The translations under genes were made by a program, and so were the position numbers. This document shows positions 25,221-34,068 of a stretch of DNA of 64,000 bases, one piece after another. The notes beneath the pieces were generated by a model, which saw nothing but the letters and a program-made list of their open reading frames with translations, made no database searches and had not been told where the DNA came from. The stretch lies in the NCBI RefSeq assembly GCF_900102225.1, contig NZ_FNBF01000005.1, positions 55,692 to 119,691 of the forward strand, read 5' to 3'. Source of the stretch: Eubacterium pyruvativorans (lineage in GTDB: Bacteria; Bacillota; Clostridia; Peptostreptococcales; Anaerovoracaceae). How positions within the stretch are numbered: position 1 is the first letter of the stretch; the number at the start of each line of letters is the position of its first letter.

Positions 25221-26438
25221 ATGAAAGTATTGGTAATCAACTGCGGAAGCTCCTCCCTGAAGTACCAGGTTCTGGATATGGAAGGTGAGCAGCTGCTGGC
25301 GAAGGGCCTTGTGGAGAGAATCGGCATGGACGGTTCCGTAATTACACATACGAAGGTCGGCGCTGACGAGAAGTGGAAGAATGTCACACCGATGCCGACA
25401 CACAAGGAAGCGATCGCCCAGGTTCTGGGTGCCATCGTGGACCCGGAGCACGGTGTACTGAAGAGCATGGACGAGCTGGATGCGGTAGGCCACAGAGTCG
25501 TACATGCCGGTGAGCACTACTCCCACTCTGTAGTGATCGATGATGCGGTTCTGAAGGTACTGGACGAATGCTCCGCCCTTGCGCCGCTGCACAACCCACC
25601 AAACATTCTGGGAATCAGAGCCTGCCAGGAACTGATGCCGAACACACCGATGGTAGCGGTTTTCGATACAGCGTTCCATCAGACAATGCCGGCAGAATCC
25701 TATATTTACGCTCTGCCGTATGACTACTACACGAAGTACGGTGTCAGAAGATACGGCTTCCACGGCACATCCCACAAGTATGTTGCACACAGAGCAGCAG
25801 AGATGCTGGGCCTGCCGGAATCCCAGCTGAAGCTGATCACCTGCCACCTGGGCAACGGTGCATCTATTACAGCGATCAAGAACGGCAAGGTTGTGGACAC
25901 TTCCATGGGCTTCACTCCGCTGGAAGGTCTGGTCATGGGAACCCGCTGCGGCGATATCGACCCGTCCATCATGACGTATGTGGCGGAGAAGGAAGGCCTC
26001 TCCAATGAAGAGGTGAACGATGTCATGAACAAGCAGTCCGGTGTACTGGGTATTTCCGGTATTTCCTCCGACTTCAGAGACCTGGAAGCGGCGGCAGAGG
26101 ACGGCAACGAGAGAGCACAGCTGGCCATGAAGGTATTCGCTCACAAGGTTCGTGCGTTCATCGGTTCCTACATCGCAGAAATGAACGGTGTGGATGCGAT
26201 CATCTTCACTGCCGGTGTGGGTGAAAATGACATGGGCATGAGAGACATCATCTGCGACAACCTGGACAACCTGGGCATCCACCTGGATCTGATCAGAAAC
26301 AGAACGAGAGGAAAGGAAGCGGTTATCTCCGCAGACGATTCCAAGGTGAAGATCCTGCTGATCCCGACGAACGAAGAGCTGATGATCGCCAGAGATACTG
26401 TCTGGAAGGTCAACGAGCTGAAGAACAGCAAGCACTAA
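25221..26438 (+). CDS. ackA: Acetate kinase
   Basis: Interconverts acetyl phosphate plus ADP with acetate plus ATP, the main ATP-yielding end step of acetate fermentation. The 405-residue protein has the family start with [10 protein letters not shown] (residues 7-16), CHLGNGAS near residue 210, and the [10 protein letters not shown] segment. Length is normal. It has its own promoter and a strong terminator, so it is transcribed alone; no pta gene is next to it. Its codon choice looks more biased than that of its neighbours, as expected for an abundant enzyme. Confidence 0.96.
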   Translation: MKVLVINCGSSSLKYQVLDMEGEQLLAKGLVERIGMDGSVITHTKVGADEKWKNVTPMPTHKEAIAQVLGAIVDPEHGVLKSMDELDAVGHRVVHAGEHYSHSVVIDDAVLKVLDECSALAPLHNPPNILGIRACQELMPNTPMVAVFDTAFHQTMPAESYIYALPYDYYTKYGVRRYGFHGTSHKYVAHRAAEMLGLPESQLKLITCHLGNGASITAIKNGKVVDTSMGFTPLEGLVMGTRCGDIDPSIMTYVAEKEGLSNEEVNDVMNKQSGVLGISGISSDFRDLEAAAEDGNERAQLAMKVFAHKVRAFIGSYIAEMNGVDAIIFTAGVGENDMGMRDIICDNLDNLGIHLDLIRNRTRGKEAVISADDSKVKILLIPTNEELMIARDTVWKVNELKNSKH

Positions 26439-26482
26439 TTTCCGGCGGAGTCATTCCGGGCGGAAACGGATATCGGGCGGAA

Positions 26483-26528
26483 CAGTCCGGCCTCCCGCGC
26501 CATCGGGTGCGGGGGCCGGACTGTTTTT
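26483..26528 (+). terminator. ackA terminator
   Basis: CAGTCCGGCC (26483-26492) and GGCCGGACTG (26514-26523) arms, followed by TTTTT. Confidence 0.9.
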
Positions 26529-26648
26529 CGTTTTTTGAGTGCTCTGATGTGGTATAATACTAAAAATGCGTCTCTCCCGCAGTGCCTGCGGGCTCCGGGC
26601 GGGAGGCTTCTGATAACAGAAATTACGATAACAGAAAAAGGAGATCGA

Positions 26649-28190
26649 ATGAGTGTAATGACAGCAGTGGCCTGGATCGGCGTCATGTTTCTGGCGGCGA
26701 TTGTGATCCGGTGGAAGGTGCGTTTTCTCGGCAGCATGCTGGTGCCGTCCTGCCTGATTGCGGGGATCATCGGGTTCATCTTCATGAACACGACGGGACT
26801 GGAAGGAACGAAGGCTGCGGATTACGGGCTGATTTCCGGGCAGCTCTACACATTTCTTTTTATCAACCTGGGACTCACCCTGCCGGAGAAGAAGCCCGGA
26901 CCCGAAAGACTGCCGGGGGCAGGGAACCCGGATGCAGGGAACAGTGCAGGGAAATCCGCTCACGCCGGGGATGCTTATTCTTCCGGCGGGGCTGCATCCG
27001 CCGGGGATGCCCAATCTTCCGGAGGACTGCGGAAGCGGATTCGCAGGGGAATGCTCTCCGGGATTCTTGGCATGGGATCCTTCTGGGCCATGGCCTATGC
27101 GTTCCAGGCACTGATCGGCTTCGGAATTCTGACCGTCATCGGCGGCATCTGGCATATGGACCGGGCCTACGGACTCATGATTCCGTTCGGATTCGCCCAG
27201 GGACCGGGACAGGCTGTCACCTACGGCTCTGTCATCGAGAAGGCAGGCTGGAATGACGCTGTGCAGGTTGCCATGATGTTTGCCGCCGTCGGATTCATCG
27301 TGGCATTTCTGCTGGGCGTGCCTTTCGCCCGGAAGGGGATCCGCCGGGGCATTGCGGAGGCTCATGTGGAGCTGAGCGACAGCCTGATTCGCGGCTTCTT
27401 CGAACCGGAAAAGCAGGAATCCTACGGAAAAGTCACCTCCTACGGCGGCAATCTGGATGTGATGACCCTGCATATCGCGCTGGTGGGGCTTTCCTGGATC
27501 CTGGGCATCCAGATCGGAAAACTCTGGGGACTGATTCCGGGATATTTCGGACAACTGTTCTCCCAGCTGCTGTTTTTCAACGGCATGCTGGCGGCGTATG
27601 CCGTCCGCTGGGTGCTGACCCGCATGGGGTTCACGAAGTTCATGGACCGGGGTACCCAGGTCCGCATCACCAACGCATCCACGGATCTGATGGTGGCGGC
27701 GACGTTTTTCGCCATCGATCTGAACATTGTGGGAAAGTGGGTGGTGCCGATCCTGATCATCTGTGCTGCTACGGCCTGTGTGACATGGGTCCTGATCCGT
27801 TACTTCGGCGCCCGGTTCGGGGGATCCAACGATTTCGAACGCACACTGGGAGAGTGGGGCACAGTCACAGGGACGAACGCCACGGGGCTTTCCCTGGTCC
27901 GGATCGCTGACCCGGACAATGAGACCACCACTGCAGCGGAGCTGGGACCGGCGAACATTGTGAATGTGCCGGCATCCTATATCGTTGCTCCTGCCATCTG
28001 CGCATTCTGTGCAGGCAGCATGAAAACCGGCGTTCTTCTGGCTTCTCTGCTGGGCGTCATCGGAGGCTATCTGGTATTCATGCGGCTCACCGGCGTCTGG
28101 GGCAAGAAGACCTATGATGTGCGTACCGGATGGAAGAGGGGTGCCGGAACGAAAGACACGAAAGAACAACAGGGAGGCGAAACAGAATGA
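26649..28190 (+). CDS. Sodium/glutamate symporter-like membrane carrier
   Basis: A 513-residue integral membrane protein resembling the GltS family of sodium-coupled glutamate carriers. It has about ten hydrophobic segments, conserved pore-type residues in MIPFGFAQGPGQAVTYG, and a second such region in GTVTGTNATGLSLVRIADP. Residues about 82-126 form a Gly/Ser/Ala-rich insert with two near-copies of AGDA(Y/Q)SSGG between membrane segments, unusual for the family and probably a flexible loop. The ATG at 26649 has AAGGAG 5 bases upstream; the frame is open further upstream without a ribosome site. The stop overlaps the exonuclease III start. The transported substrate is not certain. Confidence 0.8.
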   Translation: MSVMTAVAWIGVMFLAAIVIRWKVRFLGSMLVPSCLIAGIIGFIFMNTTGLEGTKAADYGLISGQLYTFLFINLGLTLPEKKPGPERLPGAGNPDAGNSAGKSAHAGDAYSSGGAASAGDAQSSGGLRKRIRRGMLSGILGMGSFWAMAYAFQALIGFGILTVIGGIWHMDRAYGLMIPFGFAQGPGQAVTYGSVIEKAGWNDAVQVAMMFAAVGFIVAFLLGVPFARKGIRRGIAEAHVELSDSLIRGFFEPEKQESYGKVTSYGGNLDVMTLHIALVGLSWILGIQIGKLWGLIPGYFGQLFSQLLFFNGMLAAYAVRWVLTRMGFTKFMDRGTQVRITNASTDLMVAATFFAIDLNIVGKWVVPILIICAATACVTWVLIRYFGARFGGSNDFERTLGEWGTVTGTNATGLSLVRIADPDNETTTAAELGPANIVNVPASYIVAPAICAFCAGSMKTGVLLASLLGVIGGYLVFMRLTGVWGKKTYDVRTGWKRGAGTKDTKEQQGGETE

Positions 28191-28939
28191 AACTGATTTC
28201 CTGGAATGTGAACGGGCTCAGAGCCTGTCTGAAAAAAGGATTCGAAGATACCGTGAAGGGACTGGGCGCAGATTTCGTCTGCATTCAGGAGACGAAGATG
28301 CAGCCGGGACAGGCGGAGGTGGATCTTCCGGAATTTCCGCTGCAGTACTTCTGCAGCGCAGAGAAAAAAGGCTATTCCGGCACGGCTGTCTTCACAGCCC
28401 GGGAGCCGCTGGACGTGCAGTACAACTTCGGGACGCACACCGATGAGGGAAGAGGAATCTTCCTGGAATATGAGGATTTCTACCTGGTGAATGTCTACGT
28501 TCCGAACGCCCAGCCGGGGCTGAAGCGGATCGATTACCGCATGCAGTGGGAGGATGATCTCAGAGCGCACCTGAAAAAATTGGACCGCAAAAAACCGGTA
28601 ATCCTCTGCGGCGATATGAATGTGGCCCATGAAGAGATCGACCTGAAAAACCCGAAATCCAACCGCGGCAATGCCGGATTTTCCGATCAGGAACGGGGCA
28701 AGATGACAGAGCTTCTGGGCGCCGGATTCACGGATACCTTCCGCTATCTGTATCCGGACCTTACCGGCGTCTACAGCTGGTGGTCCTACCGGTTCAACGC
28801 CCGGAAAAACAATGCCGGGTGGCGCATCGACTATTTCCTGGTGAGCGACCGGCTGCGGGACCGGATCCGGGAGGCGAAGATTCACACTGATATCATGGGA
28901 AGCGACCATTGCCCGGTGGAGCTGGATATTGATCTGTAG
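28187..28939 (+). CDS. exoA: Exodeoxyribonuclease III / AP endonuclease
   Basis: Repairs abasic sites and degrades DNA 3' ends. The 250-residue protein shows all family motifs: ISWNVNGLRA (residues 4-13), QETKMQ (about 34-39), the Tyr-containing VNVYVPN, GDMNVAHEEID, and the C-terminal WRIDYFLVS and GSDHCPVE. It starts at ATG 28187, preceded by GGGAGG, and overlaps the upstream carrier gene as ATGA, so the two are co-translated although functionally unrelated. Confidence 0.95.
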   Translation: MKLISWNVNGLRACLKKGFEDTVKGLGADFVCIQETKMQPGQAEVDLPEFPLQYFCSAEKKGYSGTAVFTAREPLDVQYNFGTHTDEGRGIFLEYEDFYLVNVYVPNAQPGLKRIDYRMQWEDDLRAHLKKLDRKKPVILCGDMNVAHEEIDLKNPKSNRGNAGFSDQERGKMTELLGAGFTDTFRYLYPDLTGVYSWWSYRFNARKNNAGWRIDYFLVSDRLRDRIREAKIHTDIMGSDHCPVELDIDL

Positions 28940-28946
28940 CAGTGGG

Positions 28947-28993
28947 AGCCGCTGCACGAATGACATGTCGTTTCGATGCGGCGGCTTCGTTTG
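28947..28993 (+). terminator. Hairpin terminator after exoA
   Basis: AGCCGCTGCA (28947-28956) pairs with TGCGGCGGCT (28977-28986, one G-T pair), then TCGTTTG. The U-tract is short. Confidence 0.6.
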
Positions 28994-29130
28994 ATATCGG
29001 GGAATGTGGCGCAGACTGTACAATGCGGATTGCACAGTGCGGTAAATTGTATACAACTCATGATTTCCCATATTAATGCATGGGTACAGGTGGCTTATTG
29101 TATACGAACCATGATTGTATATTGATGAAA

Positions 29131-29165
29131 GGTGCGAATTTGCCCATTTTCCTCGATTCCGCACC
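29131..29165. repeat. GGTGCG inverted-repeat unit 1
   Basis: GGTGCGAA at the left end and TTCCGCACC at the right end, 35 bases overall, flanked by AAA and TTT so the stem can extend. An A/T-rich core separates the arms. Confidence 0.6.
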
Positions 29166-29233
29166 TTTTACGTACTTAACTGGGTGCGGAAATAAAAAAA
29201 GAACCCGATTAAATAATTACCAGCCTGGACGAG

Positions 29234-29267
29234 GGTGCGGAATGAGGCAATATGCTTTTTTCGCACC
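29234..29267. repeat. GGTGCG inverted-repeat unit 2
   Basis: GGTGCGGAA left arm and TTTTCGCACC right arm, 34 bases overall. An unpaired extra left arm (GGTGCGGAA) occurs at 29183-29191. Confidence 0.6.
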
Positions 29268-29451
29268 TTTCGGAGGCGGAATTATATGCTGACTATGGAG
29301 TAAATATTCAGTAGTGCAGAAAATGTGGACATAGAGTTGCAATCTGGCGGGGGAATGTTCGCAGTAAAGAGAATATTTTTTTATGTTCTTGTATGACCAT
29401 GCATTAGCAGAAAACTATCTATGATTATTTAATTCCAGCCCGAATTAGCAA

Positions 29452-29485
29452 GGTGCGAAAAATGAGATTTTCTTTGTTCCGCACC
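29452..29485. repeat. GGTGCG inverted-repeat unit 3
   Basis: GGTGCGAAAAA left arm and TTCCGCACC right arm, 34 bases overall. Confidence 0.6.
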
Positions 29486-29533
29486 TATGCGTTTTTGACC
29501 TGATGATCTGCTGTCTGAAAACGGCGGGAGGCA

Positions 29534-29567
29534 GGTGCGAAATTCGATTTTTTTCGAAAATCGCACC
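29534..29567. repeat. GGTGCG inverted-repeat unit 4
   Basis: GGTGCGAAATTCGA left half and TCGAAAATCGCACC right half, 34 bases overall, with a T-tract in the loop. This is the best-paired unit of the family. Confidence 0.65.
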
Positions 29568-29649
29568 TGCCCGGCTGCATTTCCGTTGTCCGAACGAACC
29601 ATCGCACCTGCCCGGCTGCATTTCCGTTGCCCGAACGAACCATCGCACC
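29561..29649. repeat. 41-bp direct tandem repeat
   Basis: Two copies (29561-29601 and 29602-29642) differ by one base, and a third partial copy (TCGCACC) follows at 29643-29649. Each begins with the TCGCACC arm of the neighbouring inverted-repeat family. The array ends 6 bases before the ribH stop codon. Confidence 0.8.
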
Positions 29650-29655
29650 GCCCAG

Positions 29656-30120
29656 CTACAGCTGCCCCATGACGTTGATCATCTCAATGGCGCCCAGGGC
29701 GCAGTCGTATCCTTTGTTTCCTGCCTTGGTGCCGGCCCGCTCGATGGCCTGTTCGATGGAGTCGGTGGTCAGTACGCCGAACATGACCGGCATCTGATAC
29801 TTCAGGCTGATCTGGGCGATTCCCTTGGAGGCCTCCGCACAGACGTAGTCGAAATGAGGCGTCTGGCCCCGGATCACGGCGCCCAGGCAGATCACAGCGT
29901 CGTAACGGCCGGATGCCGCCATCTTCTCTGCGGCAACCGGGATTTCGAAGGCGCCCGGCACCAGGGCAAGGTCGATGTTCTCCGATTTCACGTCGTGACG
30001 GAGCAGACCGTCTTCCGCACCGTCGATGAGGCGCTGAACGATGAAATGATTGAAACGGGCGGCGACAATGCCGATGCGGACATTTTCTTTTGCGACGACT
30101 TTTCCTTCAATTCTGTTCAT
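29656..30120 (-). CDS. ribH: 6,7-dimethyl-8-ribityllumazine synthase
   Basis: Condenses the ribityl-pyrimidine with the four-carbon RibB product to give lumazine, the next-to-last step of riboflavin synthesis. The 154-residue protein has the family segments [34 protein letters not shown] (catalytic His) and [24 protein letters not shown]. The ATG at 30120 is preceded by AAGGAAAGGAA and gives the normal length; an in-frame TTG ten codons earlier is unlikely. It is last in the ribD-ribE-ribBA-ribH operon. Confidence 0.95.
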   Translation of the reverse strand: MNRIEGKVVAKENVRIGIVAARFNHFIVQRLIDGAEDGLLRHDVKSENIDLALVPGAFEIPVAAEKMAASGRYDAVICLGAVIRGQTPHFDYVCAEASKGIAQISLKYQMPVMFGVLTTDSIEQAIERAGTKAGNKGYDCALGAIEMINVMGQL

Positions 30121-30157
30121 GACGATTTCGTTCCTTTCCTTTCTGATCAAAATAATC

Positions 30158-30207
30158 AGCTATACTTTGTCTGTAATGATCCAGCTCTATTTAGTCTGTA
30201 ATGGTCC
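30158..30207. repeat. 25-bp imperfect tandem repeat between ribBA and ribH
   Basis: Copies at 30158-30182 and 30183-30207 both start with AGCT and end with GTCTGTAATGRTCC. They lie in the 110-base gap between ribBA and ribH. No regulatory role can be read from them. Confidence 0.6.
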
Positions 30208-30230
30208 GGCTGTGTTCCGCCTGCATTGGT

Positions 30231-31496
30231 TTAGTAATTCAGCAGGTGGCCCATCTTCTCCTGTTTGGTTTTCAGATAAAACAGGTCCACCGGATTCGCC
30301 GGCATCTGGATCGGCACCCGCTCCTCAATTTCCAGGCCGTATTCCTTCAGCTCGTACACCTTCTGGGGGTTGTTGGTCAGAAGGCGCATGGTGTGAATCC
30401 CCAGATCCTTCAGAATCTGGGCCCCGGTGTAGTATTCCCGGGCATCCCCCGGGAAGCCCAGGGCCAGATTTGCTTCCAGCGTGTCCATGCCCTGGTCCTG
30501 GAGGGTGTAGGCTTTCAGCTTGTTTACCAGGCCGATGCCTCTTCCTTCCTGCCGCATGTACAGCAGAACCCCCCGGCCTTCTTTGTCGATCTGCCGGAGA
30601 GCGGACTGAAGCTGCTGGCCGCAGTCGCAGCGCAGGGAACCGAAGGCATCTCCGGTCAGGCATTCAGAGTGAACCCGGACCAGAATGTCCTTTCCGTCAC
30701 CGATTTCTCCCTTGATCAGTGCAATATGGTGCTCCCCCGTGATCTTGTTGATATAAACCGTTGATTTGAAATCTCCGAAACGGGTCGGCAGCTTCGCTGT
30801 AGTAACCCGCTCCACTAATTTCTCGTATTTCTTCCGGTATTCCAGCAGCTGCTTGATGGAAATAAACGTCAGATCATATTTCATGGACAGTTCGGCCAGC
30901 TCCGGTGTGCGCATCATGGTGCCGTCCTCCCGCATGATTTCGCAGCAGATGCCTACCGGTTCCATCCCCGCCAGCCGGAGCAGATCCACCGTGGCCTCTG
31001 TGTGGCCGTTCCGAACGAATACCCCCTGGTCCTTTGCCAGCAGCGGGAACATATGACCCGGCGCCCGGAAATCGCTGCGTTTACTGCTCGGATCCGCCGC
31101 CATTCTGGCTGTGTACCCTCTCTCCACCGCCGAAATACCTGTTGTGGTGTCCACGTGGTCGATGCTGACCGTGAAAGCTGTCTCGTGGTTGTCCTCGTTA
31201 TCGCTGACCATCTGGGGCAGTTTCAGGCGACGCACGGCCTCGATTCCCATCGGCATACAGATCAGTCCCTTGGCGTGACTGGCAATAAAATTAATATTCT
31301 CCGTGGTGGCGAACTGACCGGCACAGATCATATCTCCCTCGTTCTCCCGGTCCGGATCGTCGGTACAGATGATAATTTTCCCGTCCTTCAGATCCTGAAT
31401 AGCCTGCTCCACCGTGCCGAACCGGAACCCCTCCGGCAGCTGCATCTTCTCCTCCGGTTCCTGCTTTCTGTATACTTCTGACATATTTATTTTCAT
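30231..31496 (-). CDS. ribBA: Bifunctional 3,4-dihydroxy-2-butanone-4-phosphate synthase / GTP cyclohydrolase II
   Basis: Supplies both precursors of riboflavin: the N-terminal RibB domain makes the four-carbon unit from ribulose 5-phosphate, and the C-terminal RibA domain opens GTP. RibB motifs ([11 protein letters not shown] near residue 42, [13 protein letters not shown] near 165) are in the first 200 residues. The RibA zinc site ([17 protein letters not shown], about 275-291) and RQEGRGIGL follow. Length 421 is typical of the fusion. GGAGAGG precedes the ATG at 31496. Confidence 0.95.
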   Translation of the reverse strand: MKINMSEVYRKQEPEEKMQLPEGFRFGTVEQAIQDLKDGKIIICTDDPDRENEGDMICAGQFATTENINFIASHAKGLICMPMGIEAVRRLKLPQMVSDNEDNHETAFTVSIDHVDTTTGISAVERGYTARMAADPSSKRSDFRAPGHMFPLLAKDQGVFVRNGHTEATVDLLRLAGMEPVGICCEIMREDGTMMRTPELAELSMKYDLTFISIKQLLEYRKKYEKLVERVTTAKLPTRFGDFKSTVYINKITGEHHIALIKGEIGDGKDILVRVHSECLTGDAFGSLRCDCGQQLQSALRQIDKEGRGVLLYMRQEGRGIGLVNKLKAYTLQDQGMDTLEANLALGFPGDAREYYTGAQILKDLGIHTMRLLTNNPQKVYELKEYGLEIEERVPIQMPANPVDLFYLKTKQEKMGHLLNY

Positions 31497-31563
31497 GATT
31501 CCTCTCCTTTTCTTTCGGTGACAAAAAATTCCCGCACAGCCGGTCGTCCCCGGCGCTTTCTTA

Positions 31564-32298
31564 TCAGAACCTCATCAGCATCTCCTTCAGTTTCCGGTCT
31601 TGTTCCCGGGGATCTGCTCCGGCAGGGGAACCGGTCTCCTCGGACCCTTCTTTCAGAAGGGCACCGCCTTCTCCCATCAGGTGAAAAACATATTTCCCCA
31701 GCATGTCGGTTTCCAGATTCACCGGGTCGCCGGGCTCTCGGTCCGCCAGGGCGGTTTCCGCCAGAGTGTGGGGGATGATAGATACGGAAAACGACGCATT
31801 TCCCGGTTCCGGCCGGATCTCCGCCACGGTAAGGCTGATGCCGTCGATGGCGATGGATCCCTTCTCGACGATGCCTGCTGCGATTCTGTCCCCGGCGGCG
31901 ATATTGAACCAGACCGCATTGCCTTCCCGCCGCCGGCTCCGGACGGTTCCGGTGCCGTCGATATGGCCGGAGACAATGTGTCCTCCGAAGCGTCCGTTCG
32001 CCGCCATGGCCCGCTCCAGATTCACCCGGCTTCCCGGGGCGAGGCGGTTGAAGGCAGTTCTACGGAGGGTCTCCGGCATCACATCGGCGGTGAAATGATC
32101 GTGTTCCAGATCCGTTACCGTGAGGCAGATGCCGTTAACGGCGATGCTGTCCCCCGGCTTCGTGGGCCTTGCGAAGGGATCCGCCGGGTCCGGTATCCTG
32201 CCCAGAACAGTGCGGGCCCGGATGCGGAGCTTTGCGAATTCGCCGCCCCGCCGGATCTGATCCACAATCCCGACTTCTTCGATTATTCCTGTAAACAT
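31564..32298 (-). CDS. ribE: Riboflavin synthase alpha subunit
   Basis: Dismutates two lumazine molecules to riboflavin. The sequence is the usual tandem duplication: the N-terminal half starts with [10 protein letters not shown] and contains [13 protein letters not shown], and the second half repeats it as [12 protein letters not shown]. At 244 residues it is longer than the usual 210-220; the extra is a Lys/Glu-rich C-terminal tail after GKYVFHL. Its start overlaps the end of ribD by 16 bases, implying coupled translation. Confidence 0.93.
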   Translation of the reverse strand: MFTGIIEEVGIVDQIRRGGEFAKLRIRARTVLGRIPDPADPFARPTKPGDSIAVNGICLTVTDLEHDHFTADVMPETLRRTAFNRLAPGSRVNLERAMAANGRFGGHIVSGHIDGTGTVRSRRREGNAVWFNIAAGDRIAAGIVEKGSIAIDGISLTVAEIRPEPGNASFSVSIIPHTLAETALADREPGDPVNLETDMLGKYVFHLMGEGGALLKEGSEETGSPAGADPREQDRKLKEMLMRF

Positions 32299-33509
32299 GA
32301 ACTGCCTCCTGTCCTCGGATATCCCTCCAGAAAAAGGTCATCTCCGATTCGTTCCGTGCGGATGCCGGTGAGCCGGAGGGCCTCCGGCGGAGACGGGAAC
32401 CCGGCTCCTTCCACCGGCGACCGGGCGTCTGCGCCGCCCAAAAGCAGGGGACCGATGTAAACTTGAACTTTGTCTGCGGCCCTCTCCCGCAGGAAGGACC
32501 AGTGGACATTTCCGCCGCCCTCCACATAGAGGCTGTCCATTTTCATGGCGCCGAGCTTTTTCAGCAAAACCGGAACGCTCACCCGTCCGTCTTCATCCGG
32601 CGGGAGCGAAAGCACCAGCGCTCCGGCTTTCCGGTAGGGTTCCAGTTTGTTTTTGTCCTTCTCGCAGGTAGCAATCACCGTGCGGGGATACCGCATGCCG
32701 TCCCGGGTAGACACCTCCGGCAGTCCGCCCTGCGCCGGGAGGACCGCCGCCGTTTTCACCACCTGAGCGGTGAGGGGGGTTCGGAGGCGGGTGTCCAGAA
32801 TTACCCGCACCGGATCGATTAGTCCCGGCGTCCGGCAGGTGAGGGCGGGGTCGTCCGCCAGGACAGTGCCCACGCCGACCAGGATGCCCATGGACAGCCC
32901 CCGGTCCCGCCGGGCTTTCTCCCGGGAGGCTTCGCTGCTGATCCAGCGGGACTCGCCCGCAGCTGATGCGATCTTTCCGTCCAGGGTCATGGCATATTTC
33001 AGCGTCACGTAAGGCTGTTTCCGGGTGATATAATGGAAAAACACCGGATTCAGCCGGTCGCATTCCGCCCGCAGGAAGTCGGTGACGACCTCAACACCCT
33101 GTTCCCGGAGAATCCGGACACCCTTGCCGGATACCAGCGGATTGGGATCCCGGGAGCCGATGATCACCCGGCGGACACCGGCGGCCAGAAGGGCATCGGT
33201 GCAGGGCGGCTGCTTTCCGTAATGGCAGCAGGGCTCCAGCGTGACGTAGATGTCGGAGCCGGCCGGATCTTCTGTGCAGGCGGCCAGGGCGTTCCGTTCT
33301 GCGTGGAGGCCGCCGATTTCCTCGTGATAGCCTGCACCGATGATGCGGCCCGATTTTACAATGACGGCACCCACCAGCGGGTTAGGATTCACATGACCCG
33401 CCCCCAGCCGGGCCAGGCGGATCGCCCGGTCCATGTAATATTCATCGGTGCCCCGGGCATAGGGGCTGTCTGCTTCGATGACTTCTCTGACTCTGTTCCG
33501 ATCCTTCAT
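32283..33509 (-). CDS. ribD: Bifunctional diaminohydroxyphosphoribosylaminopyrimidine deaminase / reductase
   Basis: Deaminates the RibA product and then reduces its ribose side chain. The N-terminal cytidine-deaminase-like domain carries the zinc ligands HAERNAL (residues 69-75) and PCCHYGKQPPC (93-103). The C-terminal reductase domain begins around residue 155 (PYVTLKYAMTLDGKIA) and contains EGGGNVHWSFL. The ATG at 33509 gives a normal 408-residue enzyme; the open frame further upstream would run into the riboswitch terminator. It is the first gene of the operon and is controlled by the FMN riboswitch. Confidence 0.95.
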   Translation of the reverse strand: MKDRNRVREVIEADSPYARGTDEYYMDRAIRLARLGAGHVNPNPLVGAVIVKSGRIIGAGYHEEIGGLHAERNALAACTEDPAGSDIYVTLEPCCHYGKQPPCTDALLAAGVRRVIIGSRDPNPLVSGKGVRILREQGVEVVTDFLRAECDRLNPVFFHYITRKQPYVTLKYAMTLDGKIASAAGESRWISSEASREKARRDRGLSMGILVGVGTVLADDPALTCRTPGLIDPVRVILDTRLRTPLTAQVVKTAAVLPAQGGLPEVSTRDGMRYPRTVIATCEKDKNKLEPYRKAGALVLSLPPDEDGRVSVPVLLKKLGAMKMDSLYVEGGGNVHWSFLRERAADKVQVYIGPLLLGGADARSPVEGAGFPSPPEALRLTGIRTERIGDDLFLEGYPRTGGSSCLQE

Positions 33510-33593
33510 GGCATCGCTTCTTTCTGTTAAAGTAATAAAAAACCGGGCCTGCACGGGTCCGGGACAAAACAATCTGTTTCCTGCGTCCGCAAG

Positions 33594-33621
33594 AAAAAAA
33601 CTCTGAGTGAAACACTCAGAG
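33594..33621 (-). terminator. Riboswitch-controlled terminator upstream of ribD
   Basis: On the minus strand CTCTGAGTG, loop TTT, CACTCAGAG, then seven T residues. It lies between the RFN element and ribD, the position expected of the expression platform. Confidence 0.93.
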
Positions 33622-33651
33622 CATTGCAAACACACGTAAACATACATACGC

Positions 33652-33770
33652 TACTTCTCTCATCCAGACTCTACTGTCGGCCCCGGAATCTCACCGGATC
33701 ATGCCTTTCGGCTCGCGGGCTGTACCGCCGGTTGGGAATTTCACCCTGCCCCGAAGTATCCTGTTGTTTG
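33652..33770 (-). promoter_or_regulatory. FMN riboswitch (RFN element)
   Basis: The minus strand shows the conserved RFN blocks in order: CTTCGGGGCAGGGTGAAATT, CCAACCGGCGGTA, AGCCCGCGAGC, GATCCGGTGAGATTCCGG, GGCCGACAGT, and AGTCTGGATGAGAGAAG. FMN binding is expected to favour the terminator just downstream and switch off riboflavin synthesis. Confidence 0.97.
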
Positions 33771-33783
33771 ATTTTCTGGTTTC

Positions 33784-33812
33784 AGTCTATACAGGCACGG
33801 GATAATTGTCAA
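33784..33812 (-). promoter_or_regulatory. Riboflavin operon promoter
   Basis: Minus strand TTGACA (33807-33812) and TAGACT (33784-33789) with a 17-base spacer, directly upstream of the riboswitch. Confidence 0.7.
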
Positions 33813-33988
33813 GCAATTCGCAGAATGTACTGTGAGAAAGACAATGCGGCGGGGTCATCATGTCCGGCAGGTTCATAACGTCTGCGGTGTTCACCGTGTC
33901 CGCAGGCTCGTCCTCACATCCGGGGGATCCTGGCAGGGTCCGGGAAAAATCTGTCTTTTTCCCGGTGAACAGAAAATACTCTGTAGGA

Positions 33989-34018
33989 TTGACCGCATAT
34001 TTGGGGAAATGGTACGAT
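33989..34018 (+). promoter_or_regulatory. tadZ promoter with shared Tad element
   Basis: TTGACC (33989-33994) and TACGAT (34013-34018) with an 18-base spacer. The segment 33999-34018 reads ATTTGGGGAAATGGTACGAT and recurs with one change before tadA. The ATTT-GGGG-AAAT part is an inverted repeat. Confidence 0.6.
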
Positions 34019-34068
34019 GCCCTGTATGAAGTGGAAGAAAATGGCATGCACAATCGGAGGGGCACGGC

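Larger units (their letters stand above)
28994..29655. other. Non-coding repeat-rich region between exoA and ribH
   Basis: About 660 bases without a supported gene, AT-rich compared with its flanks. It lies between convergent genes. It holds two direct copies of an ATTGTATAC-based motif (29046-29065 and 29097-29116), four inverted-repeat units with GGTGCG and CGCACC arms, and a 41-bp tandem duplication beside ribH. Short open frames here have no family resemblance. Confidence 0.7.

Noticed and set aside
24123..26435. 770-codon open frame opposite argB and ackA
   Set aside because: It crosses a terminator and promoter between two well-identified genes and has no motif.
29080..29292. 70-codon open frame in the exoA-ribH gap
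   Set aside because: It runs through two repeat units, has no ribosome site and no family resemblance.
29131..29649. Possible CRISPR array
   Set aside because: Units are inverted repeats with variable cores and irregular spacing (103, 218 and 82 bases), not direct repeats with constant spacers. No cas genes are nearby.
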